Below are positions 15,837-25,220 of a stretch of 64,000 nt of DNA, in pieces. Under the pieces are notes generated by a model. It was not told the DNA's origin. It did no database searches and worked only from the letters and a program-made list of their open reading frames with translations. Both the position numbers and the translations under genes were made by a program. Source of the stretch: DAOTVY01 sp041082245. GTDB lineage: Bacteria; Chloroflexota; Chloroflexia; DTKN01. The DNA lies in assembly GCA_041082245.1 (NCBI GenBank), contig JBDOIE010000034.1, positions 1 to 64,000 on the forward strand, written 5' to 3'. Position 1 is the stretch's first letter. Every line of letters begins with the position of its first letter.

Positions 15837-18722
15837 TTATGTCAATACGTTTGCGGGGTCCACATCCACCGTCCATCCCGGTCCCAGCTCCAGGCCTGCC
15901 AGCAACGGATGCACCCTGGGGGCGAGGAGCAGTAACTGCCAGCGGTAGCGGCCACGGACACGCGGCACGAAGGCTGGCGCGGGGCCGATGAGCGTCGCGT
16001 GCCCGGCCGCTTCTGCCCGCCGCCGCAAACGGGCAGCCAGCCGTGTAGCTTCCTGCCTGCACGATCCTTCGTCCGGGTGTGCGTAGGTCAGGACCGCCAG
16101 CTGCCGCAGCGGCGGGTAGCCGTGCCGTTGTCGATAGGCGATCTCCTGGCGGAAAAAGCCCCGATAGTCCTGACGCGCGGCGGCCTGGATCGCGTAGTGA
16201 TCGGGGTGGTAGGTCTGTATGATCGCCAGGCCGCGCTCCGCCCGCCGTCCCGCCCTCCCCACAACCTGGGTAAGAAGCTGAAAGGTGCGCTCCGCAGCCC
16301 TGAGGTCCGGAAGGTCCAGACCGGTATCGGCACTCACTACTCCGACCAGCGCGACGTGAGGAAGGTCAAGCCCTTTGGCGACCATCTGCGTCCCGACCAG
16401 GACGTCCGCGTTCCGCGAGGCAAACGCTTCCAGTGTCTCCTGGTAGCCGCGCAGGTCGCGCGTGGCGTCCCGGTCCCAGCGCAGCACTCGAGCATTGGGG
16501 AAGAAGGCGAGCACCTCGGCGACGACCCGCTCTGTCCCGGCTCCGAAGTAGCGAATGGTCGCGCTATGGCAAGCAGGGCAAAGGGACGGAGGCGCAGCCC
16601 TTCGTCCACAACGATGGCACAGGAGCGTTCCCGAATCCGAGTGATAGACCAGCGCCACGTCGCACTGTGGGCAGCGCACCACGTGGCCGCAAGCCCGGCA
16701 CATCACAAAGGTTGCCGTGCCCCGTCGGTTGAGGTAGAGGATTGCCTGTTCCCCGGCCTGCAGCACCTCCCGCAGGGCCCGCTGCAGGTCACGGCTGAAG
16801 ATGCTACGGTTTCCCGCGCGCAGTTCCTCGCGCATGTCGACCACCCGGACGCGCGGGAGCGAGGTCTCGGTGAGCGCGATCCGGGTACCACCGGGGCCCT
16901 CGCGGACCCGGATGCGCTCGGGCAGCTCGAGCAGACGGAATGTTCCGCGTTGTGCACGCCAGTACGACTCGCAGGAAGGTGTAGCGCTTCCCAGGACGAC
17001 CGTGCTCCCGGTCAGGCGCGCAAGGGCAAGGGCGACCTCCCGCGCATGGTAGCGCGGCGGCCGATCGTCCTGCTTGTAGGACGGGTCGTGTTCCTCGTCC
17101 ACAACGATCAGCCCCAGTCGGGGAAGCGGTGCAAAGATCGCCGAGCGCGCCCCGATCACTACGTCCACCTTGCCGTCCCGGATGCGCCGCCACTGGTCGT
17201 AGCGCTCCCCCGGAGAGAGCCCGCTGTGCTGTACGGCGATCCGCCCCGGAAAGCGTGCGGCAAAGCGCTGCACGACCTGGGCTGTGAGCGCGATCTCGGG
17301 CACCAGAACGATCGCCTGGCGGCCTTCCCGCAGCACCCGGCCCAGGGCACGCAGATAGATTTCGGTCTTGCCGCTGCCCGTCACCCCGTGCAGGAGAAAG
17401 ACCTGGTACCCGCCCTTACTCAGTCCTTCGTACAGCGCCTGCCAGACGAGGCCCTGGCGGGTGGTGAGTACCGGCGGTGCTTCGGGCGGCTGTACCATAG
17501 CGGCCAGCGGATCGCGGTATCGCTCACGCACCTCGAACCGGCAGATGCCGGCGGCCACGAGCGCCTCCGCATCGCTACGCGAAGCTCCGGGGACGAGGCG
17601 TCCCAGCTCGCTCAGCGGGAGCGCGCGTTCCCCGCTTGCCCCCAGCGCGTCCAGGAGAGCGAGCCCCCGCTCGTCCGCAAGCGTGCGCCGGAGCGAGGCG
17701 GCCCGTTCGCGTGCCACCTCAGGCAGCACCGTCAGGCGAACGCGCGCCGGCTGCTTTTCCACGCGCACGAGCCCTTTTCGGGAAAGCGCGCGGAACGGCT
17801 CAAGCTCCCCACGCTCCCTCACCTCGAGCCGGCCCTCGGCTTCCAGCAGGGGCTCCACGGCAGGAACCGTCTGCCGCAGCGGGAGGAGGGCATCCAATCG
17901 CTCTGCCCACACCAGGTATTTGTCCGGCTCCAGCTGCACGAGCCCCGCTTTCTCCAGTCGCTTCAGCGCGCTCGCGGTGCCCTTGACTTCCCGGAGCAGC
18001 GACGCCCGATCGCGCTCCCCGGCAGGAGCGCGGGCAAGCGCCTCCAGGATGCGGGCAGAAACCGAATGCCTTCGGCCGGCCCACAACTCTGCCCTGTGCT
18101 GCATCACCTCGGCTTCGGTACCGGAAAGCACCAGGAACGGTTCATAGTGGGGACGCACCAGGGGCTCCGCAATCCGCGTTTCGAGCTGGAGCCAGCCCTG
18201 TGTAGCGAGCCGCTGCAGCGAGCCCCGAACGCTCTTGCGTTCCAGCCTGCGACAGAGCTCGCGCTCTTCCATCTCCCCGCCCGCCGCACGCAACGCTTCG
18301 ATCAGGTTGCGGGTCGCCGGGGCTACTCCTTCCAGCGCTCGCGAACGCCCCGCGTCGGTTAGCACTGCGACGCGATGCACACGGTACACCACCCCCGGCG
18401 GCAGCATCGCGAACGCCGCTTCCGCGAGCGAGCAGAGATAGTACTGGGAGATCCATCTGGCCAGCCGCACCTGAACTTCCGTCAGGGCCGGTCTTTCCTC
18501 GAGGATGCCCGCAAGCGGCCGCGTGTCGAACTCCGGTGCCCTGTCGGAAAGGCCTACGACGATCCCGGGAAGCCGCGTCCGCCGAAAGGGGACCCAGACG
18601 AGCTGGCCCAGCGCGATTCGGGGCCGGAGCGCCTCAGGCACCGAGTAAGAAAAGGGGCCTGCCACTGCCCTCCCCTGACGCACCACGATGTCCGCGTACA
18701 GTTCACCTGGTCGCGTTTCCAT
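15837..18722 (-). CDS. priA: primosomal replication-restart helicase PriA
   Basis: PriA reloads the replisome at stalled forks. This version has 961 residues, well above the 732 of E. coli. An N-terminal DNA-binding domain (about 10-110) is followed by a long middle section (about 115-400) rich in winged-helix-like and charged segments, then the helicase core with Walker A GVTGSGKTE (about 446), DEEH (about 540) and a zinc-binding cluster of CxxC motifs (about 674-720). The C-terminal SF2 motifs QVVGRAGR are intact. The ATG at 18722 has a weak ribosome site. It lies 89 bp downstream of herA and probably shares its promoter. Confidence 0.95.
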   Translation of the reverse strand: METRPGELYADIVVRQGRAVAGPFSYSVPEALRPRIALGQLVWVPFRRTRLPGIVVGLSDRAPEFDTRPLAGILEERPALTEVQVRLARWISQYYLCSLAEAAFAMLPPGVVYRVHRVAVLTDAGRSRALEGVAPATRNLIEALRAAGGEMEERELCRRLERKSVRGSLQRLATQGWLQLETRIAEPLVRPHYEPFLVLSGTEAEVMQHRAELWAGRRHSVSARILEALARAPAGERDRASLLREVKGTASALKRLEKAGLVQLEPDKYLVWAERLDALLPLRQTVPAVEPLLEAEGRLEVRERGELEPFRALSRKGLVRVEKQPARVRLTVLPEVARERAASLRRTLADERGLALLDALGASGERALPLSELGRLVPGASRSDAEALVAAGICRFEVRERYRDPLAAMVQPPEAPPVLTTRQGLVWQALYEGLSKGGYQVFLLHGVTGSGKTEIYLRALGRVLREGRQAIVLVPEIALTAQVVQRFAARFPGRIAVQHSGLSPGERYDQWRRIRDGKVDVVIGARSAIFAPLPRLGLIVVDEEHDPSYKQDDRPPRYHAREVALALARLTGSTVVLGSATPSCESYWRAQRGTFRLLELPERIRVREGPGGTRIALTETSLPRVRVVDMREELRAGNRSIFSRDLQRALREVLQAGEQAILYLNRRGTATFVMCRACGHVVRCPQCDVALVYHSDSGTLLCHRCGRRAAPPSLCPACHSATIRYFGAGTERVVAEVLAFFPNARVLRWDRDATRDLRGYQETLEAFASRNADVLVGTQMVAKGLDLPHVALVGVVSADTGLDLPDLRAAERTFQLLTQVVGRAGRRAERGLAIIQTYHPDHYAIQAAARQDYRGFFRQEIAYRQRHGYPPLRQLAVLTYAHPDEGSCRQEATRLAARLRRRAEAAGHATLIGPAPAFVPRVRGRYRWQLLLLAPRVHPLLAGLELGPGWTVDVDPANVLT

Positions 18723-18811
18723 AGGGATTGCCCAGCAGAAGCTGCCGCGCTTTCACGGCCCGTCCTCCGCGAGGAAGGCTATCTCGGGGTCCCAGGAACC
18801 GATCGGCAGGC

Positions 18812-20458
18812 TTACAGCCAATCCTCCTGCTCCCGGCTTTCGTGGGAGGCCTCCGGCTCCCTGGCGGCTCGAGCCGCTTCCGCGGCCTCCAGGAAGGCCC
18901 CCAGTTCCCGATACGACTCAGGAGTGCCGTATTCCCGCGTCTGCACCACAACGGGCATCGGGACCGCGTGCCCAAGGATGATCGCTTGCTTCTGCGTCTC
19001 CAGCCGCGCGAGTACCGAGCGCAAACGCGACGCGCCGGAAACCCCCGAGAGGATGGCCGAGACGTCCTTCTCGTCGTCCAGAAGGTAGGTGATGCGGGTC
19101 CCGATCTGGCTCATGACCTCGTCGTCGATGCTGCTGGGACGCTGGTCGACCACCAGCAGCGTTACGTTGTACTTGCGCATCTCCCGCGCGATCGTCCCGA
19201 ACGCCGTCTGACCTGCCACCGCCGGCCCCAGGAACTTGTGAGCCTCTTCCACCGCGATCACGAGCGGACGCGGTTGCGGCCCTTGATTCCCCAGGGCCAT
19301 TTCTGTCGCCTGGACATATTCCTCGTGGATGCGGCGCGTCAGCAGGTTGGCCACCAGCACGTACGCCGTGATGTCCTGATAGCTTCCAAACTCGAGGACC
19401 ACGTGGGTTCCCTGGCGCAGGCATTCCAGGATGCGCGCGACCGAGTCGTCTGTCACTTCGCGCCGCAGGAACTCCAGCCGGCGCAGTCGGCCAAGTTTGC
19501 GGTGCAGCGCCTGCAGCGACCCGCCGTGCAGTCCGAACGCGGTGGCCAGTTCCTCCAGCGTGTCCGGCCCTTCCGCTTCGAGGAACTGGCGGAACCAACT
19601 CGGGCCCAGCCGCTGGCCCAGCCGGTGCACCGCATCGATCTGCGCCTGAGAGAGGTCCAGCGTCTCCCGCAGCATTTCGATGTCCTCGGGCGAAACCAGG
19701 TCGTAGGGAATTTCCACGCAGAAATCGTAGGGGACGTTACGCCGCTGCGACGAACGTGGATCCAGGGCAAAGATCGCCACCTTTTCCGGGAAGAGGCGCT
19801 TCAATCCCCAGGCTCGTCCGTAGCGTGGATCCTCGAACGTGCCTTCCCACCCGTATTCGTTATGCATATCGAAAATGAGGCTCACGGCGGCGCCTTGCCT
19901 TGCAATCCCGAGGAGCAGCAACCGGGTGAGGAAAGTCTTCCCCGTGCCCGACTTGCCAAAGACGCCGGTCGAGCGCTCCACCAAACGCGCAAGGTCCAGA
20001 CAGACCGGCACAGCTTCCATGTCAACCGGGGTCCCGATCCTGAAATGTCGCTCGTCCTCCTGCCCGAAGACGGCGGCCACTTCATCGGGGCCGGCCGGAT
20101 AGACCGGGGCAAAGTGGGCAGGCACGGTTTTCACAGGCTCCGGCGCCTCGAAAGCACTTGCCTCTCGCGGCAGGGTCAGCATCGGCACCACTTCCAGGAG
20201 CCCAAAGGTGCCGGTGCCCCGAACGACCTCGGCCACAAGCGGGTTCGAGATCGGCGGAGGAGTGCGCAGGAACTGGTCGTTCAGGATCCCCAGCCGCACA
20301 TCGGTCACCATGCCGAAAAAGCGATAGCGCTCCCCCTGGATCACCACGTAGTGGCCAACCGAGATCTCCTCCACGGAGACAGCCCCGTCCAGGCGTACCG
20401 TCAGTCCTTCGGTCAACGATCCGGAAGTCACGATTCCGAGGCGTCGAAACGTCTCCAT
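18812..20458 (-). CDS. herA: HerA-type hexameric DNA translocase (DUF87 ATPase)
   Basis: HerA ATPases are FtsK-like ring translocases; in archaea they work with the NurA nuclease in DNA end resection. The 548 residues have an N-terminal HAS-type barrel (about 5-100), Walker A GKSGTGKT (168-175), a Walker B region ending VEEAH (403-407), and a downstream VVDQRPSSID sensor segment with nearby Arg residues. GGAGG precedes the ATG by 6 bp. No nurA-like gene is adjacent; the downstream gene is priA. A role in recombination or fork repair is inferred from family and neighbour. Confidence 0.9.
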   Translation of the reverse strand: METFRRLGIVTSGSLTEGLTVRLDGAVSVEEISVGHYVVIQGERYRFFGMVTDVRLGILNDQFLRTPPPISNPLVAEVVRGTGTFGLLEVVPMLTLPREASAFEAPEPVKTVPAHFAPVYPAGPDEVAAVFGQEDERHFRIGTPVDMEAVPVCLDLARLVERSTGVFGKSGTGKTFLTRLLLLGIARQGAAVSLIFDMHNEYGWEGTFEDPRYGRAWGLKRLFPEKVAIFALDPRSSQRRNVPYDFCVEIPYDLVSPEDIEMLRETLDLSQAQIDAVHRLGQRLGPSWFRQFLEAEGPDTLEELATAFGLHGGSLQALHRKLGRLRRLEFLRREVTDDSVARILECLRQGTHVVLEFGSYQDITAYVLVANLLTRRIHEEYVQATEMALGNQGPQPRPLVIAVEEAHKFLGPAVAGQTAFGTIAREMRKYNVTLLVVDQRPSSIDDEVMSQIGTRITYLLDDEKDVSAILSGVSGASRLRSVLARLETQKQAIILGHAVPMPVVVQTREYGTPESYRELGAFLEAAEAARAAREPEASHESREQEDWL

Positions 20459-20483
20459 CTCTCACCTCCTCCTGCCGCCTGCG

Positions 20484-20512
20484 AGTATACCACGCCGCCC
20501 GGAAAGGGGCAA
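20484..20512 (-). promoter_or_regulatory. promoter of herA-priA
   Basis: On the minus strand TTGCCC (20512-20507), 17 bp spacer, TATACT (20489-20484), with a TGG just before the -10 box. Divergent from the promoter at 20519-20548, only 6 bp apart. Confidence 0.75.
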
Positions 20513-20518
20513 CCGCAG

Positions 20519-20548
20519 TTGCGCCGATCTCCCCATCTGGTGTAGAAT
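20519..20548 (+). promoter_or_regulatory. promoter of the small ORF and flippase-like gene
   Basis: TTGCGC (20519-20524), 18 bp spacer, TAGAAT (20543-20548). It is followed by GAGGAGG and the GTG at 20581. Confidence 0.65.
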
Positions 20549-20580
20549 GCCCCTGCCAGTGAGCCGGAGAGGAGGCGAAG

Positions 20581-20739
20581 GTGCCAAAGTACACGTTCCG
20601 AAGGCGCGATGGTGGAAACGGTCCGTGTGAAGACCTTCTCGCGCGGTCCGAGGCGGCGCGCAGGGGACACGTTTCCGCTCCACGGGCCAGCTATGCCCAC
20701 ATCGGGCACCCCTGGAGCGACGGTCGGAGGTCCGCGTGA
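20581..20739 (+). CDS. 52-codon small ORF, coupled to the flippase-like gene
   Basis: A GTG at 20581 follows GAGGAGG by 5 bp, downstream of a good promoter, and opens a frame of 52 codons rich in Arg, His and Gly with a single Cys. Its TGA overlaps the GTG of the next gene (GTGA at 20736-20739). The arrangement indicates real translation, but the peptide matches no family I know. The first residues (PKYTFRRRDGG) faintly recall the start of FmdB zinc-ribbon proteins without the cysteines, so a decayed gene or a translational leader are both possible. Confidence 0.5.
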   Translation: MPKYTFRRRDGGNGPCEDLLARSEAARRGHVSAPRASYAHIGHPWSDGRRSA

Positions 20740-21743
20740 TCCGATGGCAAGTGCTCCGCCGCCGCCTGCTCCTCTTCCTGGGGATCGGACTTCTGGTCTT
20801 TCTCGGCCTCGCGGTTTGGGGGGGCATCCGGGAGGTGTGGTGGTCCTTCCTTGGTTTTCGGTGGGCGCTGATGCCCCTTGCGCTCGGGTTCACCGCGTTG
20901 AACTACGTGCTGCGCTGGTGGAAATGGCACTATTACCTGCGGCACCTCGGGATCCGCGATGTGGGATGGTACGACAGCGCTCTCCTCTTTACTGCCGGCA
21001 TGACGATGGCCGTCACACCGGGGAAACTGGGTGAGGTGTTCAAATCCTACCTGCTCAAACGCCTCAATGGGACCCCAATTGCCGTCTCTGCGCCGATCGT
21101 AGTCGCGGAGCGGCTGACCGATGGCCTCGGGATGCTCATCATCGCCGGCGGTGCCGCAGGGGCGGCGATGTCCGGGTTCAGCGATCGCACCGCCCGGCTG
21201 TTTCTCGGTGTTGCCGTCGCTTTGCTGGGGGCGGCCGCGTTGCTCGTGTTTCTGGCACAGAAGCGCGACCTCGCGATGCGACTGCTGGCCGCAGGAGAAC
21301 GCTTTCGCCCCGTACGCCGCGCGAGCCGCTCCCTGGCAGCGCTCTATGAGAGCACGTACCAGTTGCTGCAGTGGAAGCCGTTGCTCTGGATGACGCTGCA
21401 AAGTGCCCTCTCGTGGTTCGGAGAGTGTATTGCGGTGTACTATGTGCTGCACGGGCTCGGTGCCGCACCCGGGTGGGCCACCCTGTGGCAAGGCTCATTC
21501 GTGTTCGCAGCGGGGACGTTGCTGGGACTCGTCTCTTTCCTGCCCGGCGGCCTGCTCGTGACGGATGTCTCCTACGCCGGCCTGATCCACTCCCTGGCGC
21601 TGCTCGATCGGGAAGGAGCCGCGACCGCCTCTTTCCTCATCCGCCTTTTCACGCTCTGGTTCGGTGTGAGTCTGGGGGTGCTGGCCCTGTTCCTCCTGGG
21701 CCGCCGCCTGGGCGGACTGGAAGACGAAGGCGAGCCGGCCTGA
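20736..21743 (+). CDS. flippase-like membrane protein (lysylphosphatidylglycerol synthase TM family)
   Basis: This 335-residue integral membrane protein has about eight transmembrane helices and the family motif TPGKLGEVFKSYLL followed by the ERLTDGLG signature. The family (UPF0104, AglD-like) includes the membrane part of lysylphosphatidylglycerol synthase and proteins linked to lipid-sugar transport. The soluble aminoacyl-transferase domain of MprF is absent here. It starts at a GTG coupled to the small ORF upstream. A nearby GT4 glycosyltransferase fits a role in envelope glycolipids, but that is inference. Confidence 0.85.
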   Translation: MIRWQVLRRRLLLFLGIGLLVFLGLAVWGGIREVWWSFLGFRWALMPLALGFTALNYVLRWWKWHYYLRHLGIRDVGWYDSALLFTAGMTMAVTPGKLGEVFKSYLLKRLNGTPIAVSAPIVVAERLTDGLGMLIIAGGAAGAAMSGFSDRTARLFLGVAVALLGAAALLVFLAQKRDLAMRLLAAGERFRPVRRASRSLAALYESTYQLLQWKPLLWMTLQSALSWFGECIAVYYVLHGLGAAPGWATLWQGSFVFAAGTLLGLVSFLPGGLLVTDVSYAGLIHSLALLDREGAATASFLIRLFTLWFGVSLGVLALFLLGRRLGGLEDEGEPA

Positions 21744-21752
21744 GCGCGGGTG

Positions 21753-21761
21753 TGCTATAAT
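21753..21761 (+). promoter_or_regulatory. extended -10 promoter of sppA
   Basis: TGC followed by consensus TATAAT (21756-21761). There is no recognisable -35 box, as expected for extended -10 promoters. It lies 63 bp before the GTG start. Confidence 0.7.
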
Positions 21762-21824
21762 CGTTCCGCACACGCAGGATCAGCGCGTTTGGATCGTCCC
21801 GCTGGCACGCGGAGGAGGAGCGAG

Positions 21825-22784
21825 GTGAGTTCGCACAAACGCTTTCCCACATGGCTCTGGGGCATCATCGCGGGGCTGGTTGTGCTGGGGCTGCTTGCTG
21901 GTGTCTGCCTGTGGGCAGCCCTGGTCGCGCTCGGGACGAGCGCGCGAAGCGCCACTTTTCCCGGAGCTGGCCCGAAGATAGCGCTCGTGCGCGTGGAAGG
22001 GGTCATCGTCTCGGGACGGTACAGCCTGAGCGCTCTCTATTCCAATGTGGCACCCGCCGAGACGATCGTCGAGCAGCTGGATGCGGCCGCACGGGATGCA
22101 TCCGTTGTCGCAGTGCTTCTTTATGTAAATAGCCCGGGCGGTGGAGTCGTGCCTTCCGACGAAATCTACCGCGCCGTTCAACGGGTGCGTGAGGCCGGGA
22201 AACCGGTGGTGGCGGCGATGGGGGATATGGCCGCTTCGGGCGGCTATTATGTCTCCGCCGGCGCCGACTATATCGTGGCCAACCCCCATACCACCACGGG
22301 CAGCATCGGTGTCATCATGACGATCCTGAACCTCCAGGGGCTCTACCAGAAACTGGGGGTAGAGCAGGAGGTCATCAAGAGCAACCGCTTCAAGGACCTG
22401 GGGTCCTCCACACGGCCACTCACCGAGGAAGAGCGTGCGATCCTCCAGGGACTTGTAGACGAGGCTTACCAGGCGTTCGTAGATGTCGTAGCGAAAGGCA
22501 GGAAACTGCCCGTGGAAAAGGTGCGCGAGCTGGCCGACGGGCGAGTCTACTCGGGCCAGCAGGCGAAGGAGATGGGCCTGGTCGACGAGCTCGGGGGACT
22601 GCCGGAGGCGCTGGATGCGGCCCGACGGCTGTCGGGAGCGGAGCGCGCGCGCCTCGTAGAACCGCCGGCCCCGTCTTTCCTGGAGGTGGCGCTTGGAGCG
22701 CTGCGGCCGGCCGGCACGCCCGACGTACAGCGGCTCCTCGGGCTCGACCAGCCGCTCTCCCTGCAGTACCTGTATCTCCCTTGA
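21825..22784 (+). CDS. sppA: signal peptide peptidase SppA (single-domain type)
   Basis: SppA degrades cleaved signal peptides in the membrane. This is the short bacterial form of 319 residues: an N-terminal signal anchor (about 9-37) and one ClpP-like serine protease domain. The nucleophile Ser138 sits in MAASGGYY and the general base Lys190 in SNRFKD; their separation of 52 residues equals that in Bacillus subtilis SppA (S147/K199). The start is a GTG at 21825 preceded by GGAGGAGGAG. An extended -10 promoter lies just upstream. The gene is followed after 35 bp by a glycosyltransferase. Confidence 0.93.
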   Translation: MSSHKRFPTWLWGIIAGLVVLGLLAGVCLWAALVALGTSARSATFPGAGPKIALVRVEGVIVSGRYSLSALYSNVAPAETIVEQLDAAARDASVVAVLLYVNSPGGGVVPSDEIYRAVQRVREAGKPVVAAMGDMAASGGYYVSAGADYIVANPHTTTGSIGVIMTILNLQGLYQKLGVEQEVIKSNRFKDLGSSTRPLTEEERAILQGLVDEAYQAFVDVVAKGRKLPVEKVRELADGRVYSGQQAKEMGLVDELGGLPEALDAARRLSGAERARLVEPPAPSFLEVALGALRPAGTPDVQRLLGLDQPLSLQYLYLP

Positions 22785-22819
22785 CATGGGCTCGCGAGGG
22801 GGACAGGAAGGAGTCAGCA

Positions 22820-24094
22820 ATGAGAATTGCGTTCTTCGTGTACGAATATCCACCGGTCATCGTCGGGGGACTCGGTACTTATGCCACTTACCTGACGCGC
22901 ACCCTGGTGCGGCAGGGCCACGATGTGGTCGTCCTGACGATGAACCGGGAAGGTGCACTCAAGACCCGCGAAGTCGTTGCGGGTGTGGAAGTACACCGGC
23001 CCATCGGCATCGATGCGACGAACGTGTTCCCGCTCCTCCTGAACGAAGAACTCCGGCAATGGGGGAGTTTTTTCAACGATATCTTTGTGTACAACGTGCT
23101 CGCCGCAAGCAAGTTCCTGAACGACCTCATCGGAAAAGAAGGCGCGCGCTTCGATGTGGTCGCCGTGCACGACTGGCTGAGCGCGATCGCCGGACTCGTC
23201 GTGCGGAACCAGACCGATCTGCCGGTCGTATTCCACGTGCACAGCACAGAGTGGGGCCGACGAGGCGATGCGGGTTCCCCGTTCGTGAGCCGAATCGAAC
23301 GCGAGATGGCCTTCCAGGCGCACCGGATCGTTACCGTGAGCCACGCGATGAAGGAAGATCTTGTGCGTCACGGATGGTCGGCTGCGACGATCAGCGTCGT
23401 CTGGAACGGTGTGGACCCGGCGGTGTACGATCCCGCGCGCGTACCACGCGAGGAAGTCGAATCGCTTCGCGCAACCTACGGGATCGGCCGTGAAGAGCCG
23501 ATGATCCTGTTTGTCGGCCGGCTGACGTGGGTGAAAGGCGTACGGAACCTCATCCAGGCGATGCCCGCGGTGCTCGCGGATTACCCGAAGGCACGCCTCG
23601 TCATCCTGGGAAAGGGGGAAGAGCAGCACGACATCGAGGAGCTCGTGCACCGGCTCGATCTGGCGGGCCGTGTGATCACACGGTACGCCTTCGTCTCCGA
23701 GTGGGAACGGATCGTCCATTATGCCGCGGCCGACGTATGCGTCTTCCCTTCCGTCTACGAGCCGTTCGGTATCGTGTCCCTGGAAGCTATGGCGATGGCG
23801 AGGCCGGTGGTGGTCGGGGCGAACGGTGTGGTCGGCTTTCGCGAACAGGTGGTACCTTCGGGACCGGACCAGAACGGCATCCACGTGAACGGAAACGACC
23901 CTGCAGACATCGCCTGGGGAATCCGATCTTTGCTCGAAGACCCCGCACGCGCGCGGGAGATGGGAGCCCGGGGCCGCACCCGCGTGCTGCGCTACTTTAC
24001 CTGGGAAAGCGCGGCACGGCAGACCGCCGAAGTCTATCAGGAGTTGCTCGCTTCCCTGGGGCAACCTTCTGGCCATCCTCCTGCCGAAACATGA
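22820..24094 (+). CDS. GT4 family glycosyltransferase (glycogen synthase-like)
   Basis: This 424-residue GT-B glycosyltransferase has the N-terminal YEYPPVIVGGLGTY segment that binds donor phosphate in starch/glycogen synthase-like GT4 enzymes, a Rossmann link FVGRLTWVKG and the E-x7-E motif in YEPFGIVSLEAMA. Family members use nucleotide-sugar donors to make glycogen, glycolipids or trehalose-related products; the acceptor is not evident. GGAAGGAG precedes the ATG at 22820. Its TGA overlaps the mnmA ATG (ATGA), an operon link without an obvious pathway connection. Confidence 0.88.
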   Translation: MRIAFFVYEYPPVIVGGLGTYATYLTRTLVRQGHDVVVLTMNREGALKTREVVAGVEVHRPIGIDATNVFPLLLNEELRQWGSFFNDIFVYNVLAASKFLNDLIGKEGARFDVVAVHDWLSAIAGLVVRNQTDLPVVFHVHSTEWGRRGDAGSPFVSRIEREMAFQAHRIVTVSHAMKEDLVRHGWSAATISVVWNGVDPAVYDPARVPREEVESLRATYGIGREEPMILFVGRLTWVKGVRNLIQAMPAVLADYPKARLVILGKGEEQHDIEELVHRLDLAGRVITRYAFVSEWERIVHYAAADVCVFPSVYEPFGIVSLEAMAMARPVVVGANGVVGFREQVVPSGPDQNGIHVNGNDPADIAWGIRSLLEDPARAREMGARGRTRVLRYFTWESAARQTAEVYQELLASLGQPSGHPPAET

Positions 24095-25206
24095 ACGCGC
24101 CCGCACGAGACGAGGAGCGTACGGTTCTGGTCGCTATGAGCGGCGGGGTCGATTCCTCGCTGGCGGCCGCGCTGCTCCTCGAGCAAGGGTATTCGGTCAC
24201 CGGCGTGACGCTGCACCTCTGGTCCGGGGAACCCTCCTGGCAACCCCGCGAGAGCGCCTGCTGCTCGCTCGAGGCGGTGGACAGCGCCCGCAGGGTGTGC
24301 CAACTACTGGGGATTCCCCATTATGTGCTGAACCTGTCGGAGGAGTTCGCGGCATACGTCGTACAGCCCTTCGCCAAGGCGTACCGCGAAGGCCGGACAC
24401 CCAACCCCTGCATCGCCTGCAACCGCGAGATCAAATTCCGCGTGCTGCTCGACCGGGCCCGTGCCCTCGGATTTCGCTTCCTCGCCACGGGCCACTACGC
24501 GAGGATCATCTGCGAGCAAGAGGAGTCCGGGCTGCGGTGGCGTCTGCTCCGGGGGACCGATCGCCAGAAGGATCAATCGTATGTGCTCTATATGCTCGGG
24601 CAGCGGGAACTCGCCGCTTTGCTCTTTCCCCTGGGCGGATTGCGCAAGGAAGAGGTGCGGCGTGAGGCGGCTCGGCGGGGTCTCCCGACGGCCGGCCGCC
24701 CCGAAAGCCAGGAGATCTGTTTTGTGACGGAAGGGGACTACCGCGCCTTCCTTTCGAAATACCTTCCGGAGATCGCGCGCCCGGGGCCTATTCGCGATCT
24801 CTCCGGCCGGGTTCTCGGCATGCACCGCGGACTGGCCGGCTACACCGTCGGACAGCGAAAGGGGCTGGGCATTTCCGGACAGCCGCAGCCGCTTTTCGTG
24901 GTAGCGCTCGATCCCTCCGAAAACACGGTGATCGTGGGCCCGAAAGAGTCGCTCTACGCCCGCGGACTGGAGGCCGAAGCCGTTTCGTTCGTGTCCGGAA
25001 AGTGGCCCCAGGAGCCCCTGCGGGTCTTGGCGCAGGTACGCTACCGTGCTTCGCCTGCCCCGGCTACCCTGCGCCCGCTGGGAAACGGCCGCATATACCT
25101 GGACTTCGACACACCCCAACCGGCAATCACGCCCGGGCAGGCGGTGGTCTTTTACCAGGGGGATGAGGTTCTGGGCGGAGGGACGATCGTGCGCGCGGTG
25201 CGTTGA
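24091..25206 (+). CDS. mnmA: tRNA-specific 2-thiouridylase MnmA
   Basis: MnmA makes 2-thiouridine at the wobble position of tRNAs for Lys, Glu and Gln, with ATP and persulfide sulfur. The 371 residues contain the PP-loop AMSGGVDSS (15-23), the two catalytic cysteines C110 (in CIACNREIKF) and C210 (in ESQEICF), and the C-terminal beta-barrel domain. The start codon overlaps the stop of the glycosyltransferase gene. Its likely substrate tRNA-Lys(TTT) is encoded in this same window at 32649. It ends 14 bp from the convergent ybaK gene, with no terminator seen. Confidence 0.95.
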   Translation: MNAPARDEERTVLVAMSGGVDSSLAAALLLEQGYSVTGVTLHLWSGEPSWQPRESACCSLEAVDSARRVCQLLGIPHYVLNLSEEFAAYVVQPFAKAYREGRTPNPCIACNREIKFRVLLDRARALGFRFLATGHYARIICEQEESGLRWRLLRGTDRQKDQSYVLYMLGQRELAALLFPLGGLRKEEVRREAARRGLPTAGRPESQEICFVTEGDYRAFLSKYLPEIARPGPIRDLSGRVLGMHRGLAGYTVGQRKGLGISGQPQPLFVVALDPSENTVIVGPKESLYARGLEAEAVSFVSGKWPQEPLRVLAQVRYRASPAPATLRPLGNGRIYLDFDTPQPAITPGQAVVFYQGDEVLGGGTIVRAVR

Positions 25207-25220
25207 GCGCAATTCCCCTT

